NCBI GenBank assembly: GCA_947503715.1
Contig: CANNER010000002.1
Coordinates: 124,001 to 188,000, forward strand
Reading direction: 5' to 3'
Source: an uncultured Caulobacterales bacterium
GTDB taxonomy: Bacteria > Pseudomonadota > Alphaproteobacteria > Caulobacterales > Maricaulaceae
Length of the DNA: 64,000 nt
Below are positions 35,385-45,229 of the stretch, in pieces. The first letter of the stretch is position 1; each line of letters opens with the position of its first letter. Below the pieces are notes generated by a model. The model had not been told where the DNA came from and made no database searches. It saw only the letters and a program-made list of their open reading frames with translations. A program made the translations under genes and the position numbers.

Positions 35385-36353
35385 ATGCCAATTGATGCAC
35401 CGACATTTCCATTGATCCTCGCTTGGGCCGTACCGTTTTTCGCGATTACGGTTGCCTTGGAATGGTGGTTTGTAGCGCGGGGTAAAGTCGCGGGTCGGTA
35501 CGAGACGAAAGACGCGCTGACCTCTATGTTGATGGGGTTTGGAAATCTCGTCTCCGATTTGGCGATGGGATTTATCAGTCTCGCGGTCCTGATGTGGGCG
35601 TGGCAATTCCGTTTGATTGATCTGGGCGTCAGTTTGCCCGTTATCCTCCTCGCCTTGATTGCACAGGATTTTCTATATTACTGGAAACACCGCGCCGCAC
35701 ACCGCATCCGCTGGTTCTGGACGGCGCATGTCGTCCATCACAGTAGTGAACATTATAATCTTTCAACGGCGTTGCGGCAGCCCTGGAATAATCATTTTAC
35801 GGGCTTTGTCCTGCTCTCTACGCCGCTCGTTTTTCTTGGTATTCATCCTCTCCTGCTGGGCTTTGTCGGGGCGATTAATCTGCTTTATCAATATTGGGTC
35901 CATACGGAAGTCATCAAGAAGCTGCCGCACTGGTTCGAGGCCGTGATGAACACGCCGTCCCATCACCGCGTCCATCACGGGACGAACCCGCAATATCTGG
36001 ATTCGAATTATGCAGGTATCTTTATCATCTGGGACAAGATGTTTGGCAGTTTTGTGCCGGAAGATGAGACGACCGAGATCAGATACGGCCTCGTGAAAAA
36101 TGTCGGGACCTATAATCCGATCAAGATTGCGTTCGCCGAAATGTACGCCGCCGTGAAAGACGCCTTTGGCCCGCAACGCTCACTCGGGGCGCGGCTGAAA
36201 TATCTCTTCGCGCCGCCCGGTTATTCCCATGACGGCTCGCGTCTGTCCTCAGCTGATATCAAGGCCGCATATGTGGCCGCCAACCCACACATGGCGGGAC
36301 GGCCCGGATTACCTAGCCAATCCCGTGAAACAGGGCCCGCTGTTTCAGATTGA
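35385..36353 (+). CDS. Sterol desaturase/fatty acid hydroxylase-family membrane di-iron enzyme
   Basis: 322 residues, about five membrane segments and the three histidine clusters of the superfamily: HRAAH (about residue 102), HVVHHSSEH (about residue 115) and HHRVHH (about residue 197). These bind two irons for O2-dependent hydroxylation or desaturation of a lipid. The substrate is not evident; bacterial members act on fatty acids, carotenoids or ornithine lipids. Its 3' end overlaps phoD by 41 nt on the other strand. Confidence 0.88.
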   Translation: MPIDAPTFPLILAWAVPFFAITVALEWWFVARGKVAGRYETKDALTSMLMGFGNLVSDLAMGFISLAVLMWAWQFRLIDLGVSLPVILLALIAQDFLYYWKHRAAHRIRWFWTAHVVHHSSEHYNLSTALRQPWNNHFTGFVLLSTPLVFLGIHPLLLGFVGAINLLYQYWVHTEVIKKLPHWFEAVMNTPSHHRVHHGTNPQYLDSNYAGIFIIWDKMFGSFVPEDETTEIRYGLVKNVGTYNPIKIAFAEMYAAVKDAFGPQRSLGARLKYLFAPPGYSHDGSRLSSADIKAAYVAANPHMAGRPGLPSQSRETGPAVSD

Positions 36354-38037
36354 GGCCTTTGGGTGATTTCACCTTAATGGTGTCGCCCGATTTGCGCAGC
36401 GTGAATCGCGCCGCATCAAAACTCTCATACTCTCGGGAGGTGACAGAAGTCACGGCGACCATTTTCACGGAGGCCTTTTTCTCGGTCAGAGTCAGGTCGA
36501 TAAACCCGTTCAGCAGCGCATTGTAATACCGCGCATCCGTATTGGATTGCGTCAGCAACAGATTATGATCCGCCGTCGCCTCGCCCATATAGGCCGTGAG
36601 CGTTTTCGACGAGACAGAGGAGGTGACGAGTTCCATCCCTACTTTTGTACCTGCTTCCGAGGTCAACTCATTGACCCAAAATTCATGCGCATCCCCCGTC
36701 AGGACCAGCATATCATTGATGCCTGCTTCGTTCAGCGCAGCGTAAAAGTTTTCCCGCGCAACAGGGTAGCCGTCCCAGCTGTCCGGATAGACGGGCATAT
36801 TATATTTCGACAGGGTCAGGAAATCCCGCACGCCCGCCCAGAATGTTTCTAACTCGGCGAGAGTGTCTTCTTGAATATAGGGTGTGAAATCCGGTGTCAG
36901 CAATCGTCCCATAATTACCTGATTGGCGAGCAGGCGCCACGGCCGACCGTCAGTTTTTGATTTGGACAGCGCGTCAATGATGAAATCCTGCTGGTCCTGC
37001 CCGAACATTTCGCGGTCGGGCGCATAGAGCTTCTCGGCCTTATATCTCTCAGCCCCGCCCTCAATATCTATTTCTGCAATATCATTTTCAGGAATGAGCG
37101 GTTCCGACCGCGCGGTCAGACGTGTCTCGACGCAAGTCAGGCTGGCCAGATTTCCGAAATCGAAATTGCGGTAAATCTCCTCGCGCACGCGCCCCGCTTT
37201 TGGTTCGCGGATGGGCATCCATTCGTAATAGGCGCGCAGGGCGGCCTGACGCCGGACGTCCCAATCACCCTCCGTCTCGGGCTGGTGATTTTCCGCGCCC
37301 GTCTTCCAACTGTCATTCGTTGTCTCATGGTCGTCCCACACCGCGATGAGTGGCATGGCCGCCGTTGCAGATTGCAAGGCCGCGTCGGATCGATATTGCG
37401 CATGGCGTGTGCGATAATCTGAAAGCTCGACAATTTCATGCGGGGGAATATGGACGCGGTCTGCCAGTTCCGGTGTCTCCGCCGGACCATATTCGTAATA
37501 ATAATCGCCTAGATGTATCAGTGCATCATAGGGGTCAGTCTCCGCGCGCTTGGAAATAGCGTCATAAACATTGAAATAGCCGTGTTCCCAATTCGCGCAG
37601 GACACGATGGCGAAATGAAGTTTCGAGACATCGCCGTCGGGGAGTGTTTTCGTTTGTCCTGTGGCTGAAACCGCATCGCCCGTCCGAAACCGGAAATAAT
37701 AGCGCGTGTCCGAATCCAGACCTGTCGCCTCAACCTTGACCGTATAATCCCGCACAGCATTGGTTGTAAAAGCCCCCGAGGCGGAAAGAGAGTTGAAATC
37801 AGCGTCCTGATCCATCTCCCAGATGACGTCGATATCGCCGTCAGTTTCAGGCGTCACACGCGTCCAAAGGATGATGGAATCGGTCGCAGGGTCACCGGAC
37901 GCAATGCCATGCGCGAAGGCCCCTTCGGCCGCTGCACCTTCATTTCTGCCAGTGATATATGCGGGTGACGAACAGGCGGCCAGCCCTGCGCCAGCCCCCA
38001 ACCCCAAAAGTCCACGTCGTGTTAATTTACTGTCCAT
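36313..38037 (-). CDS. PhoD-like alkaline phosphatase
   Basis: 574 residues. The N-terminus is a Tat-type signal (LTRRGLLGLGAGAGLAAC) ending in a lipobox cysteine, so it is a folded lipoprotein exported by Tat. The PhoD N-terminal domain (FAHGIASGDPATDSIILWTRVTP) precedes the metallophosphatase domain. There, VSCANWEHGYFNVY, LIHLGDYYYEYG, AVWDDHETTND and LTGDAHEFWVNEL carry the Fe/Ca ligands. It releases phosphate from mono- and diesters in the periplasm or outside. Confidence 0.92.
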   Translation of the reverse strand: MDSKLTRRGLLGLGAGAGLAACSSPAYITGRNEGAAAEGAFAHGIASGDPATDSIILWTRVTPETDGDIDVIWEMDQDADFNSLSASGAFTTNAVRDYTVKVEATGLDSDTRYYFRFRTGDAVSATGQTKTLPDGDVSKLHFAIVSCANWEHGYFNVYDAISKRAETDPYDALIHLGDYYYEYGPAETPELADRVHIPPHEIVELSDYRTRHAQYRSDAALQSATAAMPLIAVWDDHETTNDSWKTGAENHQPETEGDWDVRRQAALRAYYEWMPIREPKAGRVREEIYRNFDFGNLASLTCVETRLTARSEPLIPENDIAEIDIEGGAERYKAEKLYAPDREMFGQDQQDFIIDALSKSKTDGRPWRLLANQVIMGRLLTPDFTPYIQEDTLAELETFWAGVRDFLTLSKYNMPVYPDSWDGYPVARENFYAALNEAGINDMLVLTGDAHEFWVNELTSEAGTKVGMELVTSSVSSKTLTAYMGEATADHNLLLTQSNTDARYYNALLNGFIDLTLTEKKASVKMVAVTSVTSREYESFDAARFTLRKSGDTIKVKSPKGLNLKQRALFHGIG

Positions 38038-38153
38038 GGGTTTGTTTAGAACCTCTCAGACCAGACAGCCAGTCTTTTGAGGCGCATGGAGCGCAGTCCC
38101 TGATGACCTGTGACATCATTGAAACAGCGTAGATAACTTGCATCTATTAGTTT

Positions 38154-38516
38154 ATGGAAATGCTGACAAAATTTGCCTGGGCCAGTCTCGCCCTCGTACA
38201 TCTAACGCCCGCTCTGGCTTTCTTTGCGTCGGGCTTGGTGCAAAAACTTTACGGCCTTCCGCCGCAAGGTGATTTGGGCGTGCTACTCATTCATCGCGGC
38301 GCGCTGTTTCTCGCGGTTTGCGTGGCGGCGATATATGCGATGTTCTCAGTAGATGCCCGTCGCCTCGCGGCTTTGGTTTTATGTATCAGCATGATCGGCT
38401 TTTTGGTCGTCTATGTCCGGGCAGGCCTGCCCGAAGGGGCATTAAGAAAAATTGCTGTGACAGACATGGTCGGGCTGTTGCCGCTTGCTTTTGTCTGCTG
38501 GCGGGCTTGGACTTAA
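38154..38516 (+). CDS. Small four-helix membrane protein
   Basis: 120 residues, four predicted membrane helices, with a KLYGLPPQGDLGVLLIHRGALF segment between helices 1 and 2. This pattern recurs in a bacterial family of small membrane proteins without assigned function. The stop codon abuts the 3' end of the convergent phosphomannomutase gene with no gap. Confidence 0.7.
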   Translation: MEMLTKFAWASLALVHLTPALAFFASGLVQKLYGLPPQGDLGVLLIHRGALFLAVCVAAIYAMFSVDARRLAALVLCISMIGFLVVYVRAGLPEGALRKIAVTDMVGLLPLAFVCWRAWT

Positions 38517-40037
38517 TCAAATCTTCTGATCAAACTCACCGACTTCGTCATATTGCGCAAGGCGGCGTTCGATTTCGCGGAACATGCCGATCATGTTTTC
38601 CTCTGACGCGGGGCTTTCTACGACGACGACCAGATTTGGCGTGTTGGAGCTGGCGCGCATCAGGCCCCATGTTCCGTCTTCTAACGTTAAGCGCACGCCG
38701 TTCACGGTGTTCACATCCACGATTTTCTGACCGAGAATCGTCATGCCCGCCTCAGCATCTTTTTTGGCTTCCGCGATGATTTGCTCGACGACGCCATATT
38801 TCGTTTCATCCGCGCAATAGGGTGACATGGTCGGGCTGCCCCAGGTCTTGGGCAGGGCTTCGCGCAGGTCCGCCATTGTCTTGTCAGGATTGCGGTCGAG
38901 CATTTGCAGGATGGCGATGGCGGAGACGAGCCCGTCATCATAGCCGCGTCCGATGGGCGCATTGAAGAAATAGTGGCCGGACTTCTCGAATCCGACCAGC
39001 GCGTCCAATTCATTGACGCGACGTTTGATATAGGAATGACCCGTCTTGTAATAATCCGTCTTCGCGCCATTGGCTTTCAGAACGGGGTCCGTATTGAATA
39101 GGCCCGTTGATTTCACATCGACGACGAATTGCGCATCGTCATAGATTTCCGACAGGTCCCGGGCGAGCATCACGCCGACCTTGTCTGCGAAAATCTCTTC
39201 GCCCGTATTATCGACCACGCCGCAGCGGTCGCCGTCACCGTCAAAACCCAAGGCGACTTCGGCTTTATTCTCCAAACACGCATCCCGCATCGCGTGGAGC
39301 ATTTCCATCGCTTCGGGGTTCGGATTGTAGTTCGGGAAGGACCAGTCGAGATCGCATTCGACTGGGACAACATCCGCGCCAATACGTTTCAAGGTTTCTT
39401 CGGCAAAGGCGCCTGCCGTGCCGTTCCCGCAAGCCGCGACAACGCGGATCGGGCGGGAGAGTTTCACGTCCCCGACAACATCATTGATATAGGCTTCACG
39501 TACCCCGTCGACGTAGCGGTAGGAGCCACCTTCGCGCGCCACGCTTTCGCCGTTTAACACGATGTCTTTCAAACGTGCCATTTCGTCCGGGCCAAAGGTC
39601 AGCGGCGCTTCGATGCCCATCTTCACGCCGGTCCAACCATTGGAGTTATGGGACGCCGTGACCATCGCCACGCCCGCACAGTCCAGATGGAATTGCGCGA
39701 AATAGGCCATGGGCGAAATGGCGAGGCCAATATCATGGACGTTGACGCCTGCATTCATCAGCCCCGCAATCAGGCTCATCTTAATGCCGAGGGAGTAGTG
39801 ACGGAAATCGTGACCGACCGCGATATTTGGGTCGACGCCGCGTTCATGCATCAGCGTACCAAGACCCTCGCCAAGAGCCTGCACACCGTAGAGGTTTAAT
39901 TCGGACGGCTTCTCTTCCGTCGGCAGGCCAAACCACCAGCGCGCATCATATTCGCGAAATCCCGTCGGCTTGACGAGGGGCAGCGTTTCAAATTCCAGCG
40001 TATTGGCGGGAATGGCGGGGACGGGTTTGCGGGACAT
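38517..40037 (-). CDS. Phosphomannomutase/phosphoglucomutase
   Basis: 506-residue alpha-D-phosphohexomutase of the AlgC/PMM-PGM type, interconverting 1- and 6-phosphates of mannose or glucose. In order: phosphoserine loop TASHNSNGWTG (about residue 127), Mg loop GFDGDGDRCG (about residue 265), sugar loop GFEKSGHYFF (about residue 350) and phosphate loop RASSNTPNLVVVVES (about residue 462). It supplies GDP-mannose or UDP-glucose routes with galU. It follows the glycosyltransferase gene directly on the same strand. Confidence 0.92.
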   Translation of the reverse strand: MSRKPVPAIPANTLEFETLPLVKPTGFREYDARWWFGLPTEEKPSELNLYGVQALGEGLGTLMHERGVDPNIAVGHDFRHYSLGIKMSLIAGLMNAGVNVHDIGLAISPMAYFAQFHLDCAGVAMVTASHNSNGWTGVKMGIEAPLTFGPDEMARLKDIVLNGESVAREGGSYRYVDGVREAYINDVVGDVKLSRPIRVVAACGNGTAGAFAEETLKRIGADVVPVECDLDWSFPNYNPNPEAMEMLHAMRDACLENKAEVALGFDGDGDRCGVVDNTGEEIFADKVGVMLARDLSEIYDDAQFVVDVKSTGLFNTDPVLKANGAKTDYYKTGHSYIKRRVNELDALVGFEKSGHYFFNAPIGRGYDDGLVSAIAILQMLDRNPDKTMADLREALPKTWGSPTMSPYCADETKYGVVEQIIAEAKKDAEAGMTILGQKIVDVNTVNGVRLTLEDGTWGLMRASSNTPNLVVVVESPASEENMIGMFREIERRLAQYDEVGEFDQKI

Positions 40038-41075
40038 TTATGTCTGCTCCGATGACTGATTTTGAGATGTCTTTAATGGCTGCTCTCGCAAGTGCAATGC
40101 CATGTCAATGGGGGCTGCGCGAACAATATCACGGCGGATGACTTTGCGCGGGTCCCAGCCGAAATTACTCAACAGGTCTTTCAGGGCGACCTGACGTTTG
40201 ATTTTCGGGGTCCGGCTTTTCGGACGCGTGAAGAACCCGTCCCATGTCCCGCGAAAGGTCGGTTTGAACCGCCCCGCACGAATGGAGCTCCAGAAGAGGA
40301 GCGCCATACAGGTGCCGATATGCGGAATAAGGAGCAGCGGCAGCAGCGGCAGCGGCGTGTTCTTGAAAAACGTCCAGACACGATTGCGGACCCCGTGATA
40401 GACGGCGAAATCCGACGCGCGCCCGGAGATGCCGGAACTCACATGATCAATCTTCGCCTCTGCACTCTGCACGCAGACATAACCCGCCAAGCGCATGCGA
40501 TAGGCGAGATCGACATCCTCGTGGTAGCAGAAAAAGGCTTCGTCATATCCGCCCAGTTCAAGAAAGACTTCGCGCTTGTAAAACGCGCCCGCACCACATG
40601 GCCCGAAGGCTTGACGCGTCTTGATCGGGGCCACCGGATGCAGGTGACCTGCCCGCCACGCCAAACCAAAGGCGTGATATTCATCGCCGAGCCCGTCAAA
40701 TAACTTCGGCTCCTCCGCCATATATTGCGTGCTGCCAACCATGGCCGTGCCGGGCAAAAATTTGGTTGCGGCTAGTCCCTGCTTCAACCAATCAGGGCGG
40801 GCAAATGCATCGGGATTGAGCAGCGCTAGCCAGTCACCGGAGGCCCGCTCCGCCGCGCGATTATTCGCGGCAGCAAAGCCCAGATTCTCGCCCATCGCCA
40901 TAATCCTGAAACGGTCATCCAGTTCCGGTAACGTTTCCAGTGACCCATCGGTCGACCCGTTATCGATGATGAAACACTCGAAATCCGAAACGGTCTGCGC
41001 CAGCACGCTTTCCACGCAGCGTGAGAGATAAGCGGCGGCGTTGAAATTGACGATAATGACGGAGATATCGGGAAT
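40038..41075 (-). CDS. Family 2 glycosyltransferase (rhamnosyltransferase-like), non-canonical start
   Basis: GT-A fold transferase. The nucleotide-binding strand IPDISVIIVNFNAAAYLSRC, the metal-site LLNPDAF and the acceptor-site GYDEAFFCYHEDVDLAYR are present, with a hydrophobic stretch (LPLLPLLLIPHIG) near residue 245. The essential first strand lies upstream of the first GTG (41015) and continues without a stop to 41087. There is no ATG, GTG or TTG in that stretch. The best start is ATT at 41075, with AAAGG about 9 nt before it. If GTG 41015 is used instead, the protein would lack beta strand 1. Probably acts in polysaccharide or O-antigen assembly. Confidence 0.85.
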   Translation of the reverse strand: MPDISVIIVNFNAAAYLSRCVESVLAQTVSDFECFIIDNGSTDGSLETLPELDDRFRIMAMGENLGFAAANNRAAERASGDWLALLNPDAFARPDWLKQGLAATKFLPGTAMVGSTQYMAEEPKLFDGLGDEYHAFGLAWRAGHLHPVAPIKTRQAFGPCGAGAFYKREVFLELGGYDEAFFCYHEDVDLAYRMRLAGYVCVQSAEAKIDHVSSGISGRASDFAVYHGVRNRVWTFFKNTPLPLLPLLLIPHIGTCMALLFWSSIRAGRFKPTFRGTWDGFFTRPKSRTPKIKRQVALKDLLSNFGWDPRKVIRRDIVRAAPIDMALHLREQPLKTSQNQSSEQT

Positions 41076-41235
41076 GGTATTTGACCTTTATTTCAATCGC
41101 TCCCTAGCTGTTTTCATTCGCGAAGTCACGAATGCGATATCATATAATGAAATCTTTATATGTTGACGTTAGGGCCCATCCCACGTAAGTCGCGCGCAAA
41201 TATAAGACCGAATTTTTAGACAGGACGCCTCTCCC

Positions 41236-42645
41236 ATGAGCAAGCAAGATTACATCGTAAAAGACATCAGCTTGGCCGAATATGGCCGTAAGGAACTTGA
41301 TATCGCCGAGACAGAAATGCCGGGCCTGATGGCGTTGCGCGAAGAATTTGGCGAAGAAAAGCCGCTCAAAGGCGCGCGTGTCGTTGGCTCGCTTCACATG
41401 ACAATTCAGACCGCCGTGCTGATTGAAACACTGACAGCGCTCGGCGCGGATGTCCGCTGGGCGTCGTGCAATATCTACTCCACGCAGGACCATGCGGCAG
41501 CGGCGATTGCCGAATCCGGTGTACCTGTTTTCGCGATTAAAGGTCAGACGCTGGAAGAGCATTGGGATTATCTCGACAAATCCTTCCTCTTCCCGGAAGG
41601 CGCTAACATCATCCTTGACGATGGTGGTGATGCGACGCTTTACGTTCTTCTCGGCGCGCGCGTTGAGGCCGGTGAAACACACCTCATTGAGGGCGAACCG
41701 GGATCAGAAGAAGAAGCTGCGATTTTTGCGCAAATCAAGAAACGTCTGGCTGCGTCTCCGGGCTGGTTCACAAAAACAAAAGCCGACATTGTTGGCGTGT
41801 CTGAGGAAACAACAACGGGCGTGCACCGCCTTTATCAGTTGCAGGAAGAAGGCCGCCTTCCATTCCCCGCAATCAATGTGAATGACTCAGTCACCAAATC
41901 AAAATTCGACAATAAATATGGCTGTAAAGAATCCCTCGTCGACGGCATCCGTCGCGCGACCGACACGATGATGGCCGGTAAAACCGCTGTCGTCCTCGGT
42001 TACGGCGATGTCGGTAAAGGCTCCGCCGCTTCCCTGCGCGGTGCGGGTGCGCGTGTGAAGGTCACCGAAGTTGACCCCATCTGTGCGCTGCAAGCGGCGA
42101 TGGACGGCTACGAAGTTACGACGCTGGAAGACACAGTCGCCGACGCCGATATCTTTATCACGACGACGGGTAATAAGGATGTCATCCGTCTCGACCATAT
42201 GCGCGAGATGAAAGATATGGCGATTGTTGGGAATATCGGTCATTTCGATAATGAAATCCAGGTCGCTGCGCTGAAGAATCATAAATGGACGAATATCAAA
42301 GACCAAGTTGATATGATCACCTTCCCGGGTGGCAATCGCATGATTCTGCTCAGCCAAGGTCGCCTGCTGAACCTCGGTAATGCGACGGGCCATCCGTCTT
42401 TTGTCATGTCGGCGAGCTTCACGAACCAAGTTCTCGCGCAGATGGAGTTGTGGGAAGATGCGCATGCGAAAACGAAGAAATACGAAAATAAAGTCTATAT
42501 GCTACCGAAGCATCTGGACGAGAAAGTTGCGCGCCTCCATCTCGAAAAAATCGGCGTGAAGCTGACGGAAATGAGTCAGGAGCAAGCGGATTATATCGGC
42601 GTCAAACCCGAAGGTCCTTTCAAGCCTGAGCATTACCGTTATTAA
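41236..42645 (+). CDS. ahcY: Adenosylhomocysteinase
   Basis: Hydrolyses S-adenosylhomocysteine to homocysteine and adenosine, clearing the product of methylation. 469 residues, including the longer alphaproteobacterial insertion. Motifs are [11 protein letters not shown] and [12 protein letters not shown], the NAD-binding [17 protein letters not shown] (about residue 253), [10 protein letters not shown], and the closing [13 protein letters not shown]. Next to metK, so two steps of the activated methyl cycle are adjacent. Confidence 0.97.
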   Translation: MSKQDYIVKDISLAEYGRKELDIAETEMPGLMALREEFGEEKPLKGARVVGSLHMTIQTAVLIETLTALGADVRWASCNIYSTQDHAAAAIAESGVPVFAIKGQTLEEHWDYLDKSFLFPEGANIILDDGGDATLYVLLGARVEAGETHLIEGEPGSEEEAAIFAQIKKRLAASPGWFTKTKADIVGVSEETTTGVHRLYQLQEEGRLPFPAINVNDSVTKSKFDNKYGCKESLVDGIRRATDTMMAGKTAVVLGYGDVGKGSAASLRGAGARVKVTEVDPICALQAAMDGYEVTTLEDTVADADIFITTTGNKDVIRLDHMREMKDMAIVGNIGHFDNEIQVAALKNHKWTNIKDQVDMITFPGGNRMILLSQGRLLNLGNATGHPSFVMSASFTNQVLAQMELWEDAHAKTKKYENKVYMLPKHLDEKVARLHLEKIGVKLTEMSQEQADYIGVKPEGPFKPEHYRY

Positions 42646-42654
42646 TTAATCGCC

Positions 42655-42730
42655 TGTCCCCGGGCTTGACCCGGGGTCTCCATCGATTTCACGGCCCGGT
42701 CGAACCAGAACCCGGGTCAAGCCGGGGACA
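42655..42730. repeat. Palindromic intergenic repeat between ahcY and metK
   Basis: The arms tgtccccgggcttgacccggg and its near-complement cccgggtcaagccggggaca (42711-42730) form an inverted repeat with a one-base offset. The left arm itself folds (CCCCGGG-cttga-CCCGGGG, 42658-42676). It occupies most of the gap and ends 8 nt before the metK ATG, so it may affect metK translation or end the ahcY transcript. Confidence 0.85.
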
Positions 42731-42738
42731 CACAAACC

Positions 42739-43938
42739 ATGAGCCGCCAATCCTACGAGTTCACATCCGAATCCGTCTCCGAGGGACATCCGGATAAAGT
42801 GTCAGATCGCATTTCCGACGAAATCGTCGATCTCTATTTCCGTGAAGCCATCAGCGAGGGCATGGACCCATGGCAGGTTCGCGTCGCGGCCGAGACGCTG
42901 ACAACGACGAATAAGGTTGTCATCGCGGGCGAAACGCGCGGCCCGTCTTCCATCACGCCCGAGCGTATCGAAGCGCTGGCCCGCGAAGCGATCAAAGATA
43001 TCGGGTATGAGCAGGACGGCTTCCATTGGAAACATGCCGACATCGATGTGCTCCTCCATCCGCAATCTGTCGATATTGCGCAGGGTGTTGATAATGGAAC
43101 AGGCCTTCATGCAGAAGAAGGCGCGGGCGATCAGGGTATTATGTTCGGCTATGCGTCACTCGATGTGCCGGGACATTTAATGCCAGCACCCGTACATTAC
43201 TCGCATAAAATTCTTGAGCGTTTGGCCAAGGCCAGAAAGCAAGAAGGACAGGATTGGCTCGGCCCGGACTCCAAATCCCAAGTCACCGTTCGCTATCACA
43301 ATGGTCGCCCGGTCGAGGCGACGGCAATTGTTCTCTCTACGCAACATCTGGACGCGTCACTCGACAGTCGCGTAATTTCAGATCGCGTGAAACCTTATAT
43401 TGAAGAAGTCCTGCCCGCAGGCTGGATTACGGATAATACGATTTTTCACATCAACCCGACGGGCAAATTCGTCATTGGTGGACCGGATGGGGATGCGGGT
43501 CTGACGGGGCGTAAGATTATCGTCGATACTTATGGCGGCATGGCCCCGCATGGCGGCGGCGCATTTTCCGGCAAAGACCCGACAAAGGTCGACCGTTCCG
43601 CCGCCTATGCCACACGCTATCTCGCGAAAAACCTCGTCGCGGCAGGCGTTGCGCCCTGGGTGGAAATTCAGGTCAGCTACGCGATTGGTGTCGCCACACC
43701 GACGTCAATTTACGTCAATGTCGATGATAATAACCCGATTAAAGGCGATAAGATTGAGAAAATCATCCGCCAAGTCATGGACCTCACCCCGCGCGGAATC
43801 CGTAAACATCTCGACCTGAATAAACCCATCTACGCGCCCAGCGCCGCCTATGGTCATTTCGGTCGCGACCCCGGCCCGAATGGAGAGTTCAGCTGGGAGA
43901 AAACGGACTTGGTTGATGAGATTAAGGCGAAGCTTTAA
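42739..43938 (+). CDS. metK: S-adenosylmethionine synthetase
   Basis: Makes SAM from methionine and ATP. 399 residues. [25 protein letters not shown] at the N-terminus, [12 protein letters not shown] (ATP site), [21 protein letters not shown] (phosphate loop) and [19 protein letters not shown] are all intact. I saw no SAM-responsive riboswitch upstream; the gap is filled by the palindromic repeat. Confidence 0.97.
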   Translation: MSRQSYEFTSESVSEGHPDKVSDRISDEIVDLYFREAISEGMDPWQVRVAAETLTTTNKVVIAGETRGPSSITPERIEALAREAIKDIGYEQDGFHWKHADIDVLLHPQSVDIAQGVDNGTGLHAEEGAGDQGIMFGYASLDVPGHLMPAPVHYSHKILERLAKARKQEGQDWLGPDSKSQVTVRYHNGRPVEATAIVLSTQHLDASLDSRVISDRVKPYIEEVLPAGWITDNTIFHINPTGKFVIGGPDGDAGLTGRKIIVDTYGGMAPHGGGAFSGKDPTKVDRSAAYATRYLAKNLVAAGVAPWVEIQVSYAIGVATPTSIYVNVDDNNPIKGDKIEKIIRQVMDLTPRGIRKHLDLNKPIYAPSAAYGHFGRDPGPNGEFSWEKTDLVDEIKAKL

Positions 43939-43990
43939 TCCTAATGGCATGTCCTTTGACGTGGCCTGATAAATTTCAAAGCGCTAGATA

Positions 43991-45229
43991 ATGTCCATGA
44001 AACACTGGATTGTCATTACATGCGCCTGTCTTCTGAACGCTATTCCGGACGCGACAGCGCAGGACACTATTTCTAAAGGCCCACTCTTCATTGTCGGGGG
44101 TGGACTACAGGCTGATGCAGCCGAAATCTGGTCTGATTTTATTGCGTCCGCGAAATCAACTGGACCCATCGTTATCATTCCGTCTGCCTCTGGGCAGCCT
44201 GTGCAATCAGCCGAAGCTGTTCGGAAAACGCTCCTGAACTATGGTGTCCCCAAAAACCGGATTGAAATCGCACCTCTCGCGCTTCGTGATGATCTATCAA
44301 CGGGATCTGTAGACGAGTCCGATTGGGCCGATAACGCCCAAAATTCGAATGTAGTTAATCAATTAAGCTCAGCCGCCGCCTTCTGGTTCACGGGCGGGGA
44401 TCAGGCGCGAACGACTCAGCTCCTCCTCGAAAACGGGCAGGACACACCCGCCCTCTCCGCCATCCGCACCGCCTATGCGAATGGCGCAGCGATTGGCGGC
44501 ACGAGTGCAGGCGCTGCGATTATGAGTGAGCGCATGATATTGCAGGGCGATAGTTTGGGCGCGCTGATTGGTGAAGACTCCGGCGAGCTTTTGGAAGTGG
44601 CACAGGGACTCGGTTTTCTCAAAGGCGGTCTTATCGATCAACATTTCGGTGAGCGCGCCCGCCTCGGACGTTTGGCAATGGCTGTGTTCGAAATAGATAA
44701 TCGGGTCGGCTTTGGCGTTGATGAGGATACGGCGCTTATCATCAATCACGACGGAATGGCGAAGATTACGGGGACCGACTATGTGACAATCATAGATGCC
44801 CGAAACGCTAAACGAAAACTTATGTCGGACCATCATGTCGCTATCTCCGACGTTACACTGCAGCTTGTAAGCGCAGGGGATAAGATTGACCTCAAAACGC
44901 TCGACATCAATCCTGCAGCTTGGAAAGCTGCCACCGTCGGGAATGAATATATCTCGACAGCGCGTTCGTTCGGTGGCGGTATGGCGGTCGCGGGACAGAT
45001 GTTGCAGGACGTCATCGGTGAGGGGCTAATTGATAATGCGGACAGCAAAGTGATTGAACGCCTGAGTTTCGACGGTTCCAATCAGGGCCTTATTTACCGC
45101 TTCACCCAACCGCCAGAGGCTAGTGGGCATTGGGGGCGCGGCTCTTCCGGTGAGGGACGTTACACAATTAAAAATATAGAGTTTGATATTCGCCCCATTA
45201 GGATGGCGTATAAGGAGATTGTCGAATGA
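43991..45229 (+). CDS. Secreted cyanophycinase-like peptidase (S51 family)
   Basis: 412 residues with a signal peptide (cleavage after Ala-Thr-Ala near residue 23). The fold is that of peptidase E/cyanophycinase. GPLFIVGGGLQ begins the domain, WFTGGDQARTTQLL follows, the nucleophile serine is in GGTSAGAAIMS (about residue 170), and FLKGGLIDQHFGERARLGRL with GFGVDEDTALI are typical of cyanophycinase. It probably degrades extracellular cyanophycin or other Asp-Arg peptides, releasing arginine-containing dipeptides. This fits the AST operon in the same window. The 150 residues after the S51 domain are not recognised. Its stop overlaps rimM by 4 nt. Confidence 0.87.
   Translation: MSMKHWIVITCACLLNAIPDATAQDTISKGPLFIVGGGLQADAAEIWSDFIASAKSTGPIVIIPSASGQPVQSAEAVRKTLLNYGVPKNRIEIAPLALRDDLSTGSVDESDWADNAQNSNVVNQLSSAAAFWFTGGDQARTTQLLLENGQDTPALSAIRTAYANGAAIGGTSAGAAIMSERMILQGDSLGALIGEDSGELLEVAQGLGFLKGGLIDQHFGERARLGRLAMAVFEIDNRVGFGVDEDTALIINHDGMAKITGTDYVTIIDARNAKRKLMSDHHVAISDVTLQLVSAGDKIDLKTLDINPAAWKAATVGNEYISTARSFGGGMAVAGQMLQDVIGEGLIDNADSKVIERLSFDGSNQGLIYRFTQPPEASGHWGRGSSGEGRYTIKNIEFDIRPIRMAYKEIVE

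Noticed and set aside
41100..41235. SAH or SAM riboswitch before ahcY
   Set aside because: I looked for the conserved cores of the known SAH and SAM-II motifs and did not find them; the region only shows a TTGACG-like element.
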